NCBI GenBank assembly: GCA_913062625.1 | Contig: CAJXWP010000019.1 | Location: forward strand, 1 to 38,845 | Reading direction: 5' to 3' | Origin: an uncultured Haliea sp. | Lineage (GTDB): Bacteria > Pseudomonadota > Gammaproteobacteria > Pseudomonadales > Halieaceae | Length of the DNA stretch: 38,845 nt | Shown: positions 25,909-35,850 of the stretch, one piece after another | How the letters are laid out: every line of letters begins with the position of its first letter | How positions within the stretch are numbered: the first letter of the stretch is position 1 | The notes under the pieces: model-generated | Database searches by the model: none | Seen by the model: only the letters and a program-made list of their open reading frames with translations | Told to the model about the DNA's origin: nothing | Program-made: the position numbers and the translations under genes

Positions 25909-26121
25909 TCAGAGTTTTAAGACATCCTCAGCTTGCAAGCCTTTAGGGCCTTCAATCAATGTAAATTCCACTGCCTGACCTTCGTTGAGCGTCCGAAAAC
26001 CCTCACCTTGAATCGACCTAAAGTGTACAAACACATCTTCTTCGCTGTCTGGCCTGGTGACAAAGCCGAACCCTTTTGCATTATTGAACCACTTGACCGT
26101 GCCACATATTCGATCACTCAT
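25909..26121 (-). CDS. Cold-shock protein, CspA family
   Basis: This 70-residue single cold-shock domain has [16 protein letters not shown] (RNP1) and VFVHFRSI (RNP2), so it is a cytoplasmic single-stranded nucleic-acid binder. GAGGA lies about 8 bases before the ATG, a better ribosome-binding site than that of the first cold-shock gene. It lies about 90 bases downstream of valS on the same strand and could be read from its own promoter in that gap. Downstream, GGC-A-GGGG pairs with CCCCGCC at 25853-25871, a weak terminator candidate without a T-run. Confidence 0.94.
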   Translation of the reverse strand: MSDRICGTVKWFNNAKGFGFVTRPDSEEDVFVHFRSIQGEGFRTLNEGQAVEFTLIEGPKGLQAEDVLKL

Positions 26122-26212
26122 TCTGCTTTCCTCGGTTTTACGTCTTATTTTATTATGTATGCCGTGCCTTGAATAAGCATTTTAAAAGCGATAAAGCTCT
26201 CTAGTACCTTCT

Positions 26213-28981
26213 TTAGATATCTCTGATACGTTGTAATTGCTCCTGCAAAGTCGTCAACGCCTGCAGTTGCGTCTGCATTTTATCCTGTTCTTTAGCTACG
26301 ACAGCTGCGGGTGCTTTGTCGACAAACGCTGCATTGCCTAATTTGCCTTGCAGACGCGTCAGATCAGCTTCAAGTTTGCTAATTTCACGGGTTAAGCGCG
26401 CGATTTCGATATCCTTATCAATCAGCCCCGCCATGGGTACTAATATCTCCAATTCCCCCGCCAGTGCCGTTGCGGCAAGTGGAACATCATCATCTTTGGC
26501 CAGCCACTCTATCGTCTCAATCTTAGCGAGCTTTCTCAGATATTGCGAATTTTTGGCGAGTCTGGATCGGTCATTCTCATCGCCTTTGCGCAACAACACC
26601 GAGAGCTCCTTTCCTGGAGGAATGTTCATTTCGCCGCGAATGTTGCGCACGCCCTCGATAACCAGCTTAAGCCACTCAATGTTTTCATTGGCTCGCAGGT
26701 CTATATCGTGTTCATTGGGTTCAGGATAGGGCTGCAACATTATGGTAGGCCCCGATTTACCTGCCAATGGCCCGACCGATTGCCAAATCTCTTCAGTGAT
26801 GAACGGCATCATGGGGTGCAGTAGCCGCAGCCATATTTCTAGCACGCGGATCAAGGTTTGCCGTGTTCCCCGTTTCGCTTCACGCGAGGCGTTATCGTCC
26901 CACAGAACGGATTTTGACAGTTCCAAATACCAGTCGCAGTATTCGTTCCATATAAACTCGTATAAGGCCTGAGACGCCATATCAAAACGGTAGTTGGCGA
27001 CAGCGCGCGCGACCTCTGCCGTTGTTTCCTGGACTTTGCTTATAATCCATCGGTCGGCTAGGCTTAATTCCACCGGGGCATCAGTCTGCGTGCCACAGTC
27101 CTCGGTTTCGCAGTTCATTAGTACATAACGTGCAGCATTCCAAATTTTGTTGCAAAAATTTCTGTAGCCCTCGATGCGACCAATATCGAATTTAATATCG
27201 CGGCCCGTCGAAGCCAGCGAGTAATACGTGAACCGCAGTGCATCGGTGCCATAAGATGCGATGCCGTTAGGAAATTGTCGACGTGTCGATTTTTCAATCT
27301 TAGTTGCAAGCTGTGGCTGCATCAGGCCACTGGTGCGCTTGAGAATCAGTTCGTCAAGTTCGATGCCATCAATAAGATCGATGGGGTCGATAACATTGCC
27401 CTTAGACTTGGACATCTTCTGGCCTTCGCTGTCGCGCACCAAACCATGTATGTAAACCGTATGAAATGGCACTTCCTGGCGCAGGTGTAAGGCCATCATA
27501 ATCATCCGAGCAACCCAGAAGAAGATAATATCAAAGCCGGTTACGAGCACGGAACTCGGATGAAAAGTCACCAGCTCCTCTGTTTCGTCCGGCCATCCTA
27601 AGGTTGAAAAAGTCCACAGCGCGGAAGAGAACCACGTATCGAGCACATCCTCATCCTGACGCAGCATTATCTCGTCGCCTAGTGTGTTGTCCTTTCGCAC
27701 AGCCTCTTCGCTTTCTCCGACATAGAAGTTTCCGTCGGCGTCATACCAGGCAGGAATCCGATGTCCCCACCACAACTGGCGACTGATACACCAGTCTTGG
27801 ATATCTCGCATCCAAGCAAAGTAGGTGTTTTCCCATTGTTTGGGCACGAACTGGATGTCTCCATTTTCTACGGCTGCGATGGCAGGTGTGGCCATCTTTT
27901 TGGCATCGACATACCACTGATCTGTCAGGTAGGGTTCGATGACGACACCAGAGCGGTCCCCACGCGGCACGCTTAACGTGTGGTCTACGACTTTGTCGAG
28001 GAATCCCAATGCGTCCATATCGGCGATCACGCGCTGCCGCGCTTCGACTCGGTCGAGGCCTCGATAGGACTCTGGTGCATTGTCATTGATTGCGGCATCG
28101 TCGTTTAAAATGTTAATGAGAGGTAGCTCGTGCCGCCGGCCCATCTCGTAGTCGTTGAAATCGTGGGCCGGGGTGATTTTGACGCAGCCGGTGCCGAACT
28201 CGCGGTCGACATATTCGTCGGCGATTATCGGTATTTCTCGATCGCACAGGGGTAGCATAACGGTGCTTCCAATTAACCCCGCATAGCGCTCGTCTTCTGG
28301 GTGAACCGCTACGGCGCAGTCGCCCAGCATGGTTTCAGGGCGGGTAGTGGCGACTATGAGGTGACCCTGAGCACCAGCCAGTGGATACTTGAAGTGCCAC
28401 ATGTGGCCCTGCTCCTCTTCAGAGATGACCTCTAAGTCGGAGATGGCGGTATGAAGCGCAGGATCCCAGTTAACGAGCCTTTGGCCACGGTAAATAAGGC
28501 CTTCACGATAAAGTCGGATAAACACCTCTTGTACCGCTGCTGACAGTCCCGGATCCATAGTGAATCGCTCGCGTGACCAGTCCAGGGAGGCTCCAAGGCG
28601 GCGCATCTGTTGTGTAATGGCGCCGCCAGACTTTTCTTTCCATTTCCAGACTTGCTCAATAAATTTTTCGCGTCCCAAATCATGACGATTGATCCCCTGT
28701 GCTTCCAGCTGGCGCTCAACCACCATTTGCGTGGCAATGCCAGCGTGATCGGTGCCGGGCTGCCAGAGTGTGTTGTAGCCAGACATACGGTGGTAGCGAA
28801 TAAGCGCGTCCATGATGGCTTCCTGAAAGCCGTGCCCCATGTGGAGGCTGCCCGTCACGTTGGGCGGTGGAATCATAATGCTATAGGCCTGTTCCCCACC
28901 CTGGGGGGCGAAATACCCTTTATCCTCCCACTCCTGATACCAGCGGGTTTCAATATTAGTGGGTTGGAATGTTTTATCCAT
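26213..28981 (-). CDS. valS: Valyl-tRNA synthetase
   Basis: This 922-residue class I synthetase charges tRNA-Val with valine in the cytoplasm. The HIGH-type motif appears as [12 protein letters not shown] (39-50), the KMSKS loop as [14 protein letters not shown] near residue 520, the editing (CP1) domain includes [10 protein letters not shown], and the C terminus is the ValS coiled-coil arm (about 855-920). Length and order match bacterial ValS. It follows holC on the same strand, the usual pepA-holC-valS arrangement of gammaproteobacteria, with a strong hairpin at 29013-29041 between holC and valS. Confidence 0.98.
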   Translation of the reverse strand: MDKTFQPTNIETRWYQEWEDKGYFAPQGGEQAYSIMIPPPNVTGSLHMGHGFQEAIMDALIRYHRMSGYNTLWQPGTDHAGIATQMVVERQLEAQGINRHDLGREKFIEQVWKWKEKSGGAITQQMRRLGASLDWSRERFTMDPGLSAAVQEVFIRLYREGLIYRGQRLVNWDPALHTAISDLEVISEEEQGHMWHFKYPLAGAQGHLIVATTRPETMLGDCAVAVHPEDERYAGLIGSTVMLPLCDREIPIIADEYVDREFGTGCVKITPAHDFNDYEMGRRHELPLINILNDDAAINDNAPESYRGLDRVEARQRVIADMDALGFLDKVVDHTLSVPRGDRSGVVIEPYLTDQWYVDAKKMATPAIAAVENGDIQFVPKQWENTYFAWMRDIQDWCISRQLWWGHRIPAWYDADGNFYVGESEEAVRKDNTLGDEIMLRQDEDVLDTWFSSALWTFSTLGWPDETEELVTFHPSSVLVTGFDIIFFWVARMIMMALHLRQEVPFHTVYIHGLVRDSEGQKMSKSKGNVIDPIDLIDGIELDELILKRTSGLMQPQLATKIEKSTRRQFPNGIASYGTDALRFTYYSLASTGRDIKFDIGRIEGYRNFCNKIWNAARYVLMNCETEDCGTQTDAPVELSLADRWIISKVQETTAEVARAVANYRFDMASQALYEFIWNEYCDWYLELSKSVLWDDNASREAKRGTRQTLIRVLEIWLRLLHPMMPFITEEIWQSVGPLAGKSGPTIMLQPYPEPNEHDIDLRANENIEWLKLVIEGVRNIRGEMNIPPGKELSVLLRKGDENDRSRLAKNSQYLRKLAKIETIEWLAKDDDVPLAATALAGELEILVPMAGLIDKDIEIARLTREISKLEADLTRLQGKLGNAAFVDKAPAAVVAKEQDKMQTQLQALTTLQEQLQRIRDI

Positions 28982-29012
28982 AACTCAGCGAATCCAGAAT
29001 AGGGTGGGTCAT

Positions 29013-29041
29013 TAAGCTGGCCGACGTCTTCGGCCAGCTTA
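29013..29041. terminator. Strong hairpin between holC and valS
   Basis: A perfect 12-bp stem, TAAGCTGGCCGA (29013-29024) with TCGGCCAGCTTA (29030-29041), around a 5-base loop. There is no T-run on either side. It may attenuate or process the pepA-holC-valS transcript rather than fully end it. Confidence 0.5.
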
Positions 29042-29111
29042 TGAGGAGATTATACGGTAGTCGTCCGCTGATCGGAATCGCGGTGCCTCTAAACGGGCTA
29101 TCACAATTCAA

Positions 29112-29531
29112 CTAGAGATCGTGCTTTTCCAGTTGATAACCACGGTCTTTGTAAAAGGTCCAAGATTTTCGCAGGGCTGCGAGGCTGTCGGGTTCCTGCG
29201 TGACGACTTCGGCGACACGCTGAAATCGACTAAAGAACGACGGAATCGCCAGTTGCAAGTTAATCAAAAGGTCATTGTGATCGTCCGGCTCTTGTCCCCA
29301 GCCTATGGCAATAGTTTCTGAGTGTTCCTGTCCATGCAATCCGTGAGGGATAAAACTGGCGGGTTTAAAGTTCCATAAGAGTTCATCGAGGACAGCTGCT
29401 TGTGCTTCGTCAGTCGTGTTTATAAAAATGCGATGTCCACGCTGGAAGGCTTTGTCGGCTAAACGCGCAGCAACCCGCAATCGTTGACCGGGATCCGAAG
29501 TTTGCATGACATAAAAGCCTACCAACGTCAT
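29112..29531 (-). CDS. holC: DNA polymerase III chi subunit
   Basis: This 139-residue protein has the chi fold markers VGFYVMQTSDPGQRLRVAARL at the N terminus and the central DELLWNFKPASFIPHGL, typical of HolC. Chi links the clamp loader to single-strand binding protein at the replication fork. It starts two bases before the end of the pepA region (the pepA stop is at 29534-29536), so it is co-transcribed and probably translationally coupled with pepA. Order and length match the conserved pepA-holC-valS set. Confidence 0.94.
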   Translation of the reverse strand: MTLVGFYVMQTSDPGQRLRVAARLADKAFQRGHRIFINTTDEAQAAVLDELLWNFKPASFIPHGLHGQEHSETIAIGWGQEPDDHNDLLINLQLAIPSFFSRFQRVAEVVTQEPDSLAALRKSWTFYKDRGYQLEKHDL

Positions 29532-29533
29532 TA

Positions 29534-31027
29534 TTATTGCCCTGCACGGTCCAAAAGATAGCGGGTTAGGAGCGCCACGGGGCGTCCGGTCGCTCCTTTT
29601 GGCGCGCCATTCCAGGCCGATCCCGCGATATCAAGATGGGCCCAGTTGTAGTCGCGTGCGAAGCACGACAAAAAGCATGCCGCAGTGATAGAGCCGCCAC
29701 CGCCGCCGCCGATATTGGCCAAATCTGCAAAGTTGCTTTTGATCTGATTTTGGTAGTCATCCCACAATGGCATGCGCCAGGCGCGGTCGTGTGAATCGGT
29801 GCCCGCGGCGAGTAATTGTTCCGCTAGGACGTCTTCATTGGCAAATAGCCCAGTAGCATGTGAGCCTAGGGCCACTACGCATGCGCCGGTGAGCGTCGCT
29901 ATGTCGATAACGGCTGCAGGCTTGAATCGCGCGGCATAGGTCAGAGCGTCGCACAGGACCAAGCGTCCCTCAGCATCTGTATTAAGTACTTCGATTGTTT
30001 TCCCCGACATGCTGGTTACGACATCGCCAGGCTTTGTCGCTTTCCCGTCCGGCATGTTCTCGGCAGCCGCAACAATGCCTACAACGTTCAGCGGCAACCC
30101 TAACTCAGCAATAGCGCGCATCGTACCGAATACACTAGCTGCGCCTCCCATATCAAACTTCATTTCATCCATCTTAGCACCCCCTTTCAGAGAAATTCCG
30201 CCGCTGTCGAAAGTGATACCTTTGCCAACCAATACCTGGGGTTTATCTGCTGTTTTACCGCCCTTATAGTTCATAACGATGAGCTTGGCAGGTTGGTCAC
30301 TGCCGGCAGAAACTGAGAGGAGAGCGCCCATGGCCAACGCCCGCATTTGCTTCTCCTCTAGCACGCTGACCGTTAACTTGGCCGTGCTACGGGCTAATTT
30401 TCGGGCGTGTCGTGCCAGATAAGAGGGCGTGCAAATGTTACCCGGTAAATTCGCGAGATTGGCAGCGTCATTGATGCCCATGCCAATAGCTTTACCTTCG
30501 CGTAGGGCGCGGCTAGCAATTCGTAATGGGATGGCCCCTTTCGTATTAATGACTAGGCGACTCAGCTTCATTGCTGCCCTAGGCTTGGAGACGGTTTCAG
30601 TGTATCGGTATGAGGCGGCGATAAGATGCCGGGCCAGGTAGGTCAGCATCCATTTGGCGTCACTTTCTTTTAACCCTAGCCCTGCGAGATGCAGCATAGC
30701 CTCGCTGGCCTGTTTAGTGACAAGTGCGTTATAGAGAGTTCGGCTGAACGCTCTTGCGCCCTCTCGATCAAACTTCTTCGCATCTCCACACCCAATCAGC
30801 AGTATGCGTTTGGTGGTATCGGTGCCGGGCAGTATCAGGCTCTCGCCCGATTTGGCGCTAAAGTCACCCAGTGCAAGCGCCGCCTTGATGGAGCCAAAGG
30901 AAGCTTTGTCGAGTTTTAATGCTGCACCAGATAATTTTGTATCTTGGAACAATGGCAAAATAGCACATTGACTGGCGGCAGTGGCTGCATCTGCGACATC
31001 TCTTGCGATGAACGTTGTGGCGGGCAT
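29534..31027 (-). CDS. pepA: Leucyl (cytosol) aminopeptidase
   Basis: This 497-residue M17 aminopeptidase removes N-terminal residues such as leucine with two metal ions. The metal and catalytic blocks are VGKGITFDSGGISLKG (K and D ligands), MKFDMGGAASVFG and the M17 signature NTDAEGRLVL near 347-356. PepA hexamers also act as DNA-binding proteins in some bacteria. It heads the pepA-holC-valS set. In many gammaproteobacteria lptF and lptG lie divergent to pepA; here an RDD-family gene on the same strand lies upstream instead. Confidence 0.97.
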   Translation of the reverse strand: MPATTFIARDVADAATAASQCAILPLFQDTKLSGAALKLDKASFGSIKAALALGDFSAKSGESLILPGTDTTKRILLIGCGDAKKFDREGARAFSRTLYNALVTKQASEAMLHLAGLGLKESDAKWMLTYLARHLIAASYRYTETVSKPRAAMKLSRLVINTKGAIPLRIASRALREGKAIGMGINDAANLANLPGNICTPSYLARHARKLARSTAKLTVSVLEEKQMRALAMGALLSVSAGSDQPAKLIVMNYKGGKTADKPQVLVGKGITFDSGGISLKGGAKMDEMKFDMGGAASVFGTMRAIAELGLPLNVVGIVAAAENMPDGKATKPGDVVTSMSGKTIEVLNTDAEGRLVLCDALTYAARFKPAAVIDIATLTGACVVALGSHATGLFANEDVLAEQLLAAGTDSHDRAWRMPLWDDYQNQIKSNFADLANIGGGGGGSITAACFLSCFARDYNWAHLDIAGSAWNGAPKGATGRPVALLTRYLLDRAGQ

Positions 31028-31123
31028 AGATCTATTCCTCAGTGGAGTGATGACGCCCTAGTGTATGCTGGCCAGCGGCCAAACTGAAATGAAAAAACAG
31101 TTGAGTGCAAAAGTCTTAGAGCT

Positions 31124-31585
31124 TTAGGTATCTTTTTTCTTCCCCGAATTGGGGAGCAGGATCAATTCGGTGCCCGAGAGATAGTCATGCCAATATCGGT
31201 GGTTACGGTCGACTAGGCACCACAGATAACCAAGCCCCAGGCAGGCCGCAGACAGAAATGCTCCTAGGCAGCGAAGGATGGACTTGCCTACTGTGGGAGG
31301 GTGGCCTTGGAGGTCGACTAGCTTTATGCGCCACGTTTGCATGCCGAGAGTTTGTCCGGTTTTAACCCAGAAAATACTGAAAAAAAACATAATGCTCAGC
31401 GTGGTCAGAAGCTGCGCCAGGTGGGCATTGAGGACTTGCTGTGCGCCGTCTGTGGCCTGCACCACAATAACCAGTGCAAGTCCATTGACTACGGCTATTA
31501 ACGCTACCACCAAGAGCAGGTCATAGATCATGGCGGTCAAGCGTCGCAGCAAAGAAGGGCTTTGGGAAATATCAGGTTCTGTCAT
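31124..31585 (-). CDS. RDD family integral membrane protein
   Basis: The RDD domain is visible as three membrane segments: LLRRLTAMIYDLLLVVALIA (with the Arg and Asp that name the family), LLTTLSIMFFFSIFW, and SILRCLGAFLSAACLGLGYL, with the loop GQTLGMQTWRIKLVD. RDD proteins are small membrane proteins, some linked to ion or osmolyte transport; the role here is unknown. I use the ATG at 31583-31585 (about 153 residues), since the frame's longer start at 31648 adds an odd leader. It is divergent from the two-component genes with about 100 bases between, which could be a shared control region. Confidence 0.9.
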   Translation of the reverse strand: MTEPDISQSPSLLRRLTAMIYDLLLVVALIAVVNGLALVIVVQATDGAQQVLNAHLAQLLTTLSIMFFFSIFWVKTGQTLGMQTWRIKLVDLQGHPPTVGKSILRCLGAFLSAACLGLGYLWCLVDRNHRYWHDYLSGTELILLPNSGKKKDT

Positions 31586-31688
31586 GCGCGGCAGTTTAGC
31601 ATTATTAGGCAAAAGTATTAACGAAATGTAAATTGAGAGCTGTTTCATGCGCGTGATATATTAATCTTTAATAGGTGAGACTGCGCGC

Positions 31689-32378
31689 ATGAATGTACTT
31701 CTGGTGGAAGATGATAAGCAGGTAGGTGACTTTATCGTCACCGAGCTGACGGCGGCGGGGCACCGCTGTGTCCACGAGCTAGACGGTGCGGCGGGATTTC
31801 GTGCGGCCAAGAGCGCCACCTTTGATGTCATGGTGATCGATCGCATGATGCCACGGATGGATGGGCTGGCATTAATGAATGCCCTGCGAGAGGCTGGGAA
31901 CAATACCCCCGTGGTGATACTCAGTGCTCTGGGCGAAGTAGACGACCGGGTTCAGGGTTTGCACTGCGGTGCGGATGACTACCTCGTAAAGCCATTTGCT
32001 ATGGCGGAGTTGTTGGCAAGGCTGGACGTGCTGCATCGTCGGGTCTCGGCAGCGGTGGGTGAGTTGCAAACCACGTTGATGGTGGCTGATTTATCTATGG
32101 ATTTGCTGCGGCAGCATGTGCAGCGCCAAACGATCACTATTACGTTACAGCCGCGCGAGTATAAACTGTTGGAATATCTGATGCGCCACGCTGGCCAAGT
32201 CGTGACGCGGGCAATGCTGTTGGAGCACGTATGGGGCTACCACTTTGATCCGCAAACCAATGTCATCGATGTGCACGTGTCGCGCCTGCGGCAGAAAATC
32301 GATAAGGGTTTCGACCATGCTTTGCTTTCTACCGTGAGAGGGAAGGGGTACCGTCTCGGCCCCCAACTGGACGACTGA
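31689..32378 (+). CDS. OmpR/PhoB-type response regulator
   Basis: This 229-residue regulator has a receiver domain with acidic pair D8-D9, phosphorylation site D51 (VMVIDRMMPRMDG), and the conserved lysine in LVKPF. The C-terminal winged helix shows QPREYKLLEYLMRHAGQVVTR and TNVIDVHVSRLRQKID, typical of OmpR. It binds DNA when phosphorylated by its partner kinase, encoded 10 bases downstream. Target genes cannot be read here; the divergent RDD gene is the nearest candidate. AGGTGA lies before the ATG. Confidence 0.97.
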   Translation: MNVLLVEDDKQVGDFIVTELTAAGHRCVHELDGAAGFRAAKSATFDVMVIDRMMPRMDGLALMNALREAGNNTPVVILSALGEVDDRVQGLHCGADDYLVKPFAMAELLARLDVLHRRVSAAVGELQTTLMVADLSMDLLRQHVQRQTITITLQPREYKLLEYLMRHAGQVVTRAMLLEHVWGYHFDPQTNVIDVHVSRLRQKIDKGFDHALLSTVRGKGYRLGPQLDD

Positions 32379-32388
32379 GCACAGCGCG

Positions 32389-33768
32389 ATGAAAACAAGA
32401 CAGGTCGTTAGCAGTCTCACTTTTCATGGAATCGTTAAATACGTCTCGGCTCTCAGTGCTACGGTGTTTCTGCTGTTGGGCGCTTTTTACCTGTATTTCA
32501 GCTACACCTCTTTCCGCGCGCTAGGTGAGAGCGTTATGAGCGAACTTGAAACGCTTGAGGTGGTCTACAGCGGACAGTCTTTGGCTGGGGTCACCCAGTA
32601 TATCGATGATGAGTTGGCGTCGTCGTCAATCCATCGCTTCTATTATCTAGTGACTGATGCGGAAGGCGTAAAAGTTGCAGGAGATCTTCCAGCAAGCCCG
32701 AGTTATCGAGAGTTTGATGATGGCTGGCTGGGCTTTGAATTGGCACTGCAGAACTGGGGGCAGTCTATTGATGTCGAGTTCTTAGCCTACCCGATGCTAC
32801 TCGGAGACGGGTACGAAGTTATGGTGGCGCGTGATTATGCCGATATCGTTGACCGGGCGGAGTTAGTGTTTCGCACGCTCTTTCGGTTTTTGATTGCGAC
32901 CTTGATATTGGGCATTACAGGCGGATTTTTTAGTGCGGCGCGAGCACTGGATCAAGTCGAACGGTTGAATCAGGACGTTTCCCGTATTATTCGGGGAGGC
33001 GCTACCGAGCGGTTGCAGGTAGAAGAAGAGAAGGGCTATATCCGCGTTCTGGCTATGTTTATGAACCAGATGTTGGAGCAGATGGAAGAGTTAATGCAGG
33101 GGGTGCGTCGTGTCTCCGATAACATAGCGCATGACTTGCGCACACCTCTGACGCGGATGCGCAACGACCTTAGCCAGTTGCGCGATAGGTCAGGCCAAGA
33201 AGAAGGGGGACAGTTAGGGCGCATCATTGACGAGTGCGATGAACTTTTATCCTCGTTTAATGCACTCCTGCGAATCTCCACCCTAGAATCGGGCAACCGC
33301 TTGGCCGGCGGCAGCGATATAGAGCTGCGGGCCCTGCTTCGAGATGTCGTGGAACTCTACGAACCGCTGGCGGAACAACGGGACATTGAGTTGCAGTTTG
33401 AGGCTCCTCAGGCACAGATGTGCAAAGGGGATATGGACTTATTGTTCCAGATGTTTGCCAATCTGCTCGACAATGCGATTAAGTATACAAAGCCGCACGG
33501 ACATATTCGGGTGCAGATGGACGTAAAGTTGGCAGCTGATGGTGGGCGCGGACACATCGTTGTTATCTCTGATTCCGGACCTGGTATTGCTTTTTTGGAG
33601 CGCGATAATGTATTTCGGCGCTTCTACCGCGTGGAGTCGAGTCGCGGGGAGCACCCGGGTCATGGTCTGGGTCTTAGTCTGGTGCAAGCGATTGCGCAGT
33701 ATCATTATGGCTCGGTAGAGTTGGGCAACAATCATCCAGGTTTGCAGGTCAGAGTCGAGCTTCCCTAG
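32389..33768 (+). CDS. Sensor histidine kinase
   Basis: This 459-residue membrane kinase has membrane helix 1 at about 17-39, a compact periplasmic region (40-160) of unknown ligand, helix 2 at about 165-187, a HAMP segment, the HisKA motif DNIAHDLRTPLTRM with H248, the N box FANLLDNAIKYT, and the G boxes DSGPGIA and HGLGLSLV. It autophosphorylates on H248 and passes the phosphate to the response regulator encoded just upstream. The signal is unknown. The kinase ends in the ATPase core with no added domain. Confidence 0.96.
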   Translation: MKTRQVVSSLTFHGIVKYVSALSATVFLLLGAFYLYFSYTSFRALGESVMSELETLEVVYSGQSLAGVTQYIDDELASSSIHRFYYLVTDAEGVKVAGDLPASPSYREFDDGWLGFELALQNWGQSIDVEFLAYPMLLGDGYEVMVARDYADIVDRAELVFRTLFRFLIATLILGITGGFFSAARALDQVERLNQDVSRIIRGGATERLQVEEEKGYIRVLAMFMNQMLEQMEELMQGVRRVSDNIAHDLRTPLTRMRNDLSQLRDRSGQEEGGQLGRIIDECDELLSSFNALLRISTLESGNRLAGGSDIELRALLRDVVELYEPLAEQRDIELQFEAPQAQMCKGDMDLLFQMFANLLDNAIKYTKPHGHIRVQMDVKLAADGGRGHIVVISDSGPGIAFLERDNVFRRFYRVESSRGEHPGHGLGLSLVQAIAQYHYGSVELGNNHPGLQVRVELP

Positions 33769-33839
33769 AGCTTCACGTGTCAAATTGGATTAGCCTGGCC
33801 GGATTAGGGTTATGCTTTATCCAATACGTCTCGAGGCGT

Positions 33840-34577
33840 TCAGTCGTCGGACGAGGCCAGAGACAAAACCGAACGCTCGTGTGGCACGAACGTTGCTTCC
33901 AATGCAGCACAATCGCTGAAGTCGAAGTCTGCAGGAGACAGTGTCAAGTCGTCGATATTGGGTGAAACCGGATTCCTAGTTAGCGGTAAATTGGGGATGA
34001 GCTCGCCCGCTGCTGCCATATTAAGGTGACTGGTGTCGGGCATAGCCGGAGCCGATGATGGTTCCTGAGACAAGCGCTGCCCCAAAGTGTTCATCGTCAA
34101 GTCAGAGGTGTCTAGGCTGCAACTGATTTTCACGGCGCGCTCGTTTGTTCGCAAGACATCTGTTCCCGGAGGCGCTAGCTCAATACCTCCCGTACCTACT
34201 GTGTGTTTGGGTTGCGCAACAGATACCGGTGTACTTGCCTCCGTTGTTTTGCCGTGGTCAGCGATTGATGGGGCCGCAACAGTCGCAATTTTTTTCGCCG
34301 CAGTTTGGGTGCTTTGAACGGCAGTATCAGCCTGTTCGTACTCAGATCTGATAACACTTACTGTAGGCTCTGCACCGGCTCGCTGCATCACAACCTTGTA
34401 TTTGAGGGCGGTTGCTTGGTCACAGTCACTTTTAACTAATTGAGTTTTGCCGCTGAATAATCTGTCTAAAGTCTGCTGATCTGCATTGAACGCCTTGGCT
34501 AGCTTTTCCCGGACGCTGGCTATGTTGTGCCCATCCACTAACCGACCCGCAAAATAGACGTTGTACCGGACTGTCAT
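33840..34577 (-). CDS. Uncharacterised protein with repeat-bearing C terminus
   Basis: I do not recognise a named family for this 245-residue protein. The N terminus (1-80: VRYNVYFAGRLVDGHN, then a run with LFSGKTQLVKSDCDQATALKYKVVMQRAGAE) looks like a compact, conserved-type alpha/beta domain. The rest is low-complexity linker followed by four degenerate short repeats near the C terminus, each roughly D-[TI]-S-x-L-x-[LM]-x-x-x-G (GGIELAPPGTDVL, DTSDLTMNTLGQRL, DTSHLNMAAAGELI, NIDDLTLSPADFDF). No signal peptide or membrane helix. Its start region abuts the frame of the divergent AraC-type gene. The function is unknown. Confidence 0.75.
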   Translation of the reverse strand: MTVRYNVYFAGRLVDGHNIASVREKLAKAFNADQQTLDRLFSGKTQLVKSDCDQATALKYKVVMQRAGAEPTVSVIRSEYEQADTAVQSTQTAAKKIATVAAPSIADHGKTTEASTPVSVAQPKHTVGTGGIELAPPGTDVLRTNERAVKISCSLDTSDLTMNTLGQRLSQEPSSAPAMPDTSHLNMAAAGELIPNLPLTRNPVSPNIDDLTLSPADFDFSDCAALEATFVPHERSVLSLASSDD

Positions 34578-34666
34578 TGGGCAGCGCTCACATAAGTTAT
34601 ACCCGCAGTATACGGGTTACTCTCGGCAGGGTCTTGCCTGATTTGAAGCGACAATTGCGAGGGTTT

Positions 34667-35770
34667 ATGGCTGACCCTCGTGACTTGCTTCTGCTAAGAT
34701 GGACGTATTCAATTGTGTGGCTATTTTTAATGAGCGACCGCGTCCCAACTCGATTTGTTCAGACATTGCTGCGTATGGTGGGTGATAGAGGTTATAACTT
34801 TAGCCTCGTTCTCAGCGATGCCGGTCTGGATTTTGACCCTTTGAAGGAGTCTGATCCTGCCTATCGTAGCGAGATCAGTGCCATGCAATATTCCCGCATT
34901 TACCAGAGCGTCCTGAGACTGTTACAGGATGAAACTTTCGGTACGACCGGGAGTGAGTTGGTCGCGCCCGGCGCATTTCGTATGATGTGCTATTGCATTA
35001 TCTCATGCGACAATCTTGGGCAGGCAATCCAGCGCGCTGCGGATTTTTATCGGACATTCTTTGGCGAGAATAGCCAGCTTTACGCTAACTTTAGTGACCA
35101 GTTCGCCCGAGTTGGCTATCGCACTATGGTGCGACATGACCGGTCTCGTGTCGAGGCTGCGGATGCTTATGGATTGTCGACGTGGCATCGTTTTTTCGGC
35201 TGGCTGTGCGGACGTCCAATAGAGCTAAAACGAGTGGATTTCTCCGGCGATACACCCAAACGATTGGAGAAATATGAAAAGCTTTTCGGTTGTCCGCTGT
35301 ATTTCAATCAGGCACATGACCTGCTCTACTTCGATAGTGCATGTCTGGCATGGCCCGTTGTGCATACTGAGCACTCCTTGCGTGAGTTCTTACGCACTGC
35401 GCCCTACCAGTTGCTGATGATGGAGACTAACCCGGAGGGGAATAACATCTCTGCGCAGGTAAAAGCTATGATAGGACATGATTTTAGTGAAGGCTTTCCA
35501 GGGTTTGAAGCTATTAGCAGTGCGCTGAAAATATCTGCTCCGACCCTTCGCCGCAGATTAAAGCGTGAGGGTACAACTTTTCAGCAGCTTAAGGACCAGG
35601 CCCGTTGTGAAGCTGCCAAGCTTTGCCTCGTTCGGCCGGAGTTGTCAATTAACGAGGTTTCGCTGCAGATGGGTTTTACTGATCCTAGTGCTTTTCATCG
35701 ATCGTTCAAAAAGTGGACGTTACAGACTCCGGGTCAGTTCCGCGCCAGTCTTCGAGTCAGTAAAAGCTGA
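34667..35770 (+). CDS. AraC-family transcriptional regulator
   Basis: The C-terminal 100 residues form the AraC helix-turn-helix pair: FEAISSALKISAPTLRRRLK and ELSINEVSLQMGFTDPSAFH then RSFKKWTLQTPGQFR. The N-terminal 250 residues match the arabinose-binding-like sensor domain seen in OruR/ArgR-type regulators. It should switch a nearby gene or its own promoter in response to a small molecule. The frame is open from a TTG at 34577, but the ATG at 34667 has GAGGG just before it and is used here; an ATG at 34730 (MSDRVPTRFVQTLL) would fit the family's usual N terminus better but has no ribosome-binding site. The divergent uncharacterised gene is the closest possible target. Confidence 0.92.
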   Translation: MADPRDLLLLRWTYSIVWLFLMSDRVPTRFVQTLLRMVGDRGYNFSLVLSDAGLDFDPLKESDPAYRSEISAMQYSRIYQSVLRLLQDETFGTTGSELVAPGAFRMMCYCIISCDNLGQAIQRAADFYRTFFGENSQLYANFSDQFARVGYRTMVRHDRSRVEAADAYGLSTWHRFFGWLCGRPIELKRVDFSGDTPKRLEKYEKLFGCPLYFNQAHDLLYFDSACLAWPVVHTEHSLREFLRTAPYQLLMMETNPEGNNISAQVKAMIGHDFSEGFPGFEAISSALKISAPTLRRRLKREGTTFQQLKDQARCEAAKLCLVRPELSINEVSLQMGFTDPSAFHRSFKKWTLQTPGQFRASLRVSKS

Positions 35771-35779
35771 GGATTCGAG

Positions 35780-35809
35780 CTGACACCCTACACTGACCTT
35801 GGTTATAAT
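35780..35809 (+). promoter_or_regulatory. Strong sigma-70 promoter for bolA-trhO
   Basis: A -35 box CTGACA (5 of 6 to consensus, 35780-35785), an 18-base spacer and a perfect -10 box TATAAT (35804-35809). The expected start of transcription is near 35816, which leaves a leader of about 35 bases before the bolA ATG and supports that ATG over the TTG at 35818. Confidence 0.7.
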
Positions 35810-35850
35810 TTAGACGCTTGGTCCCCCCCACATTTTTTAGCAGGCCGTCT

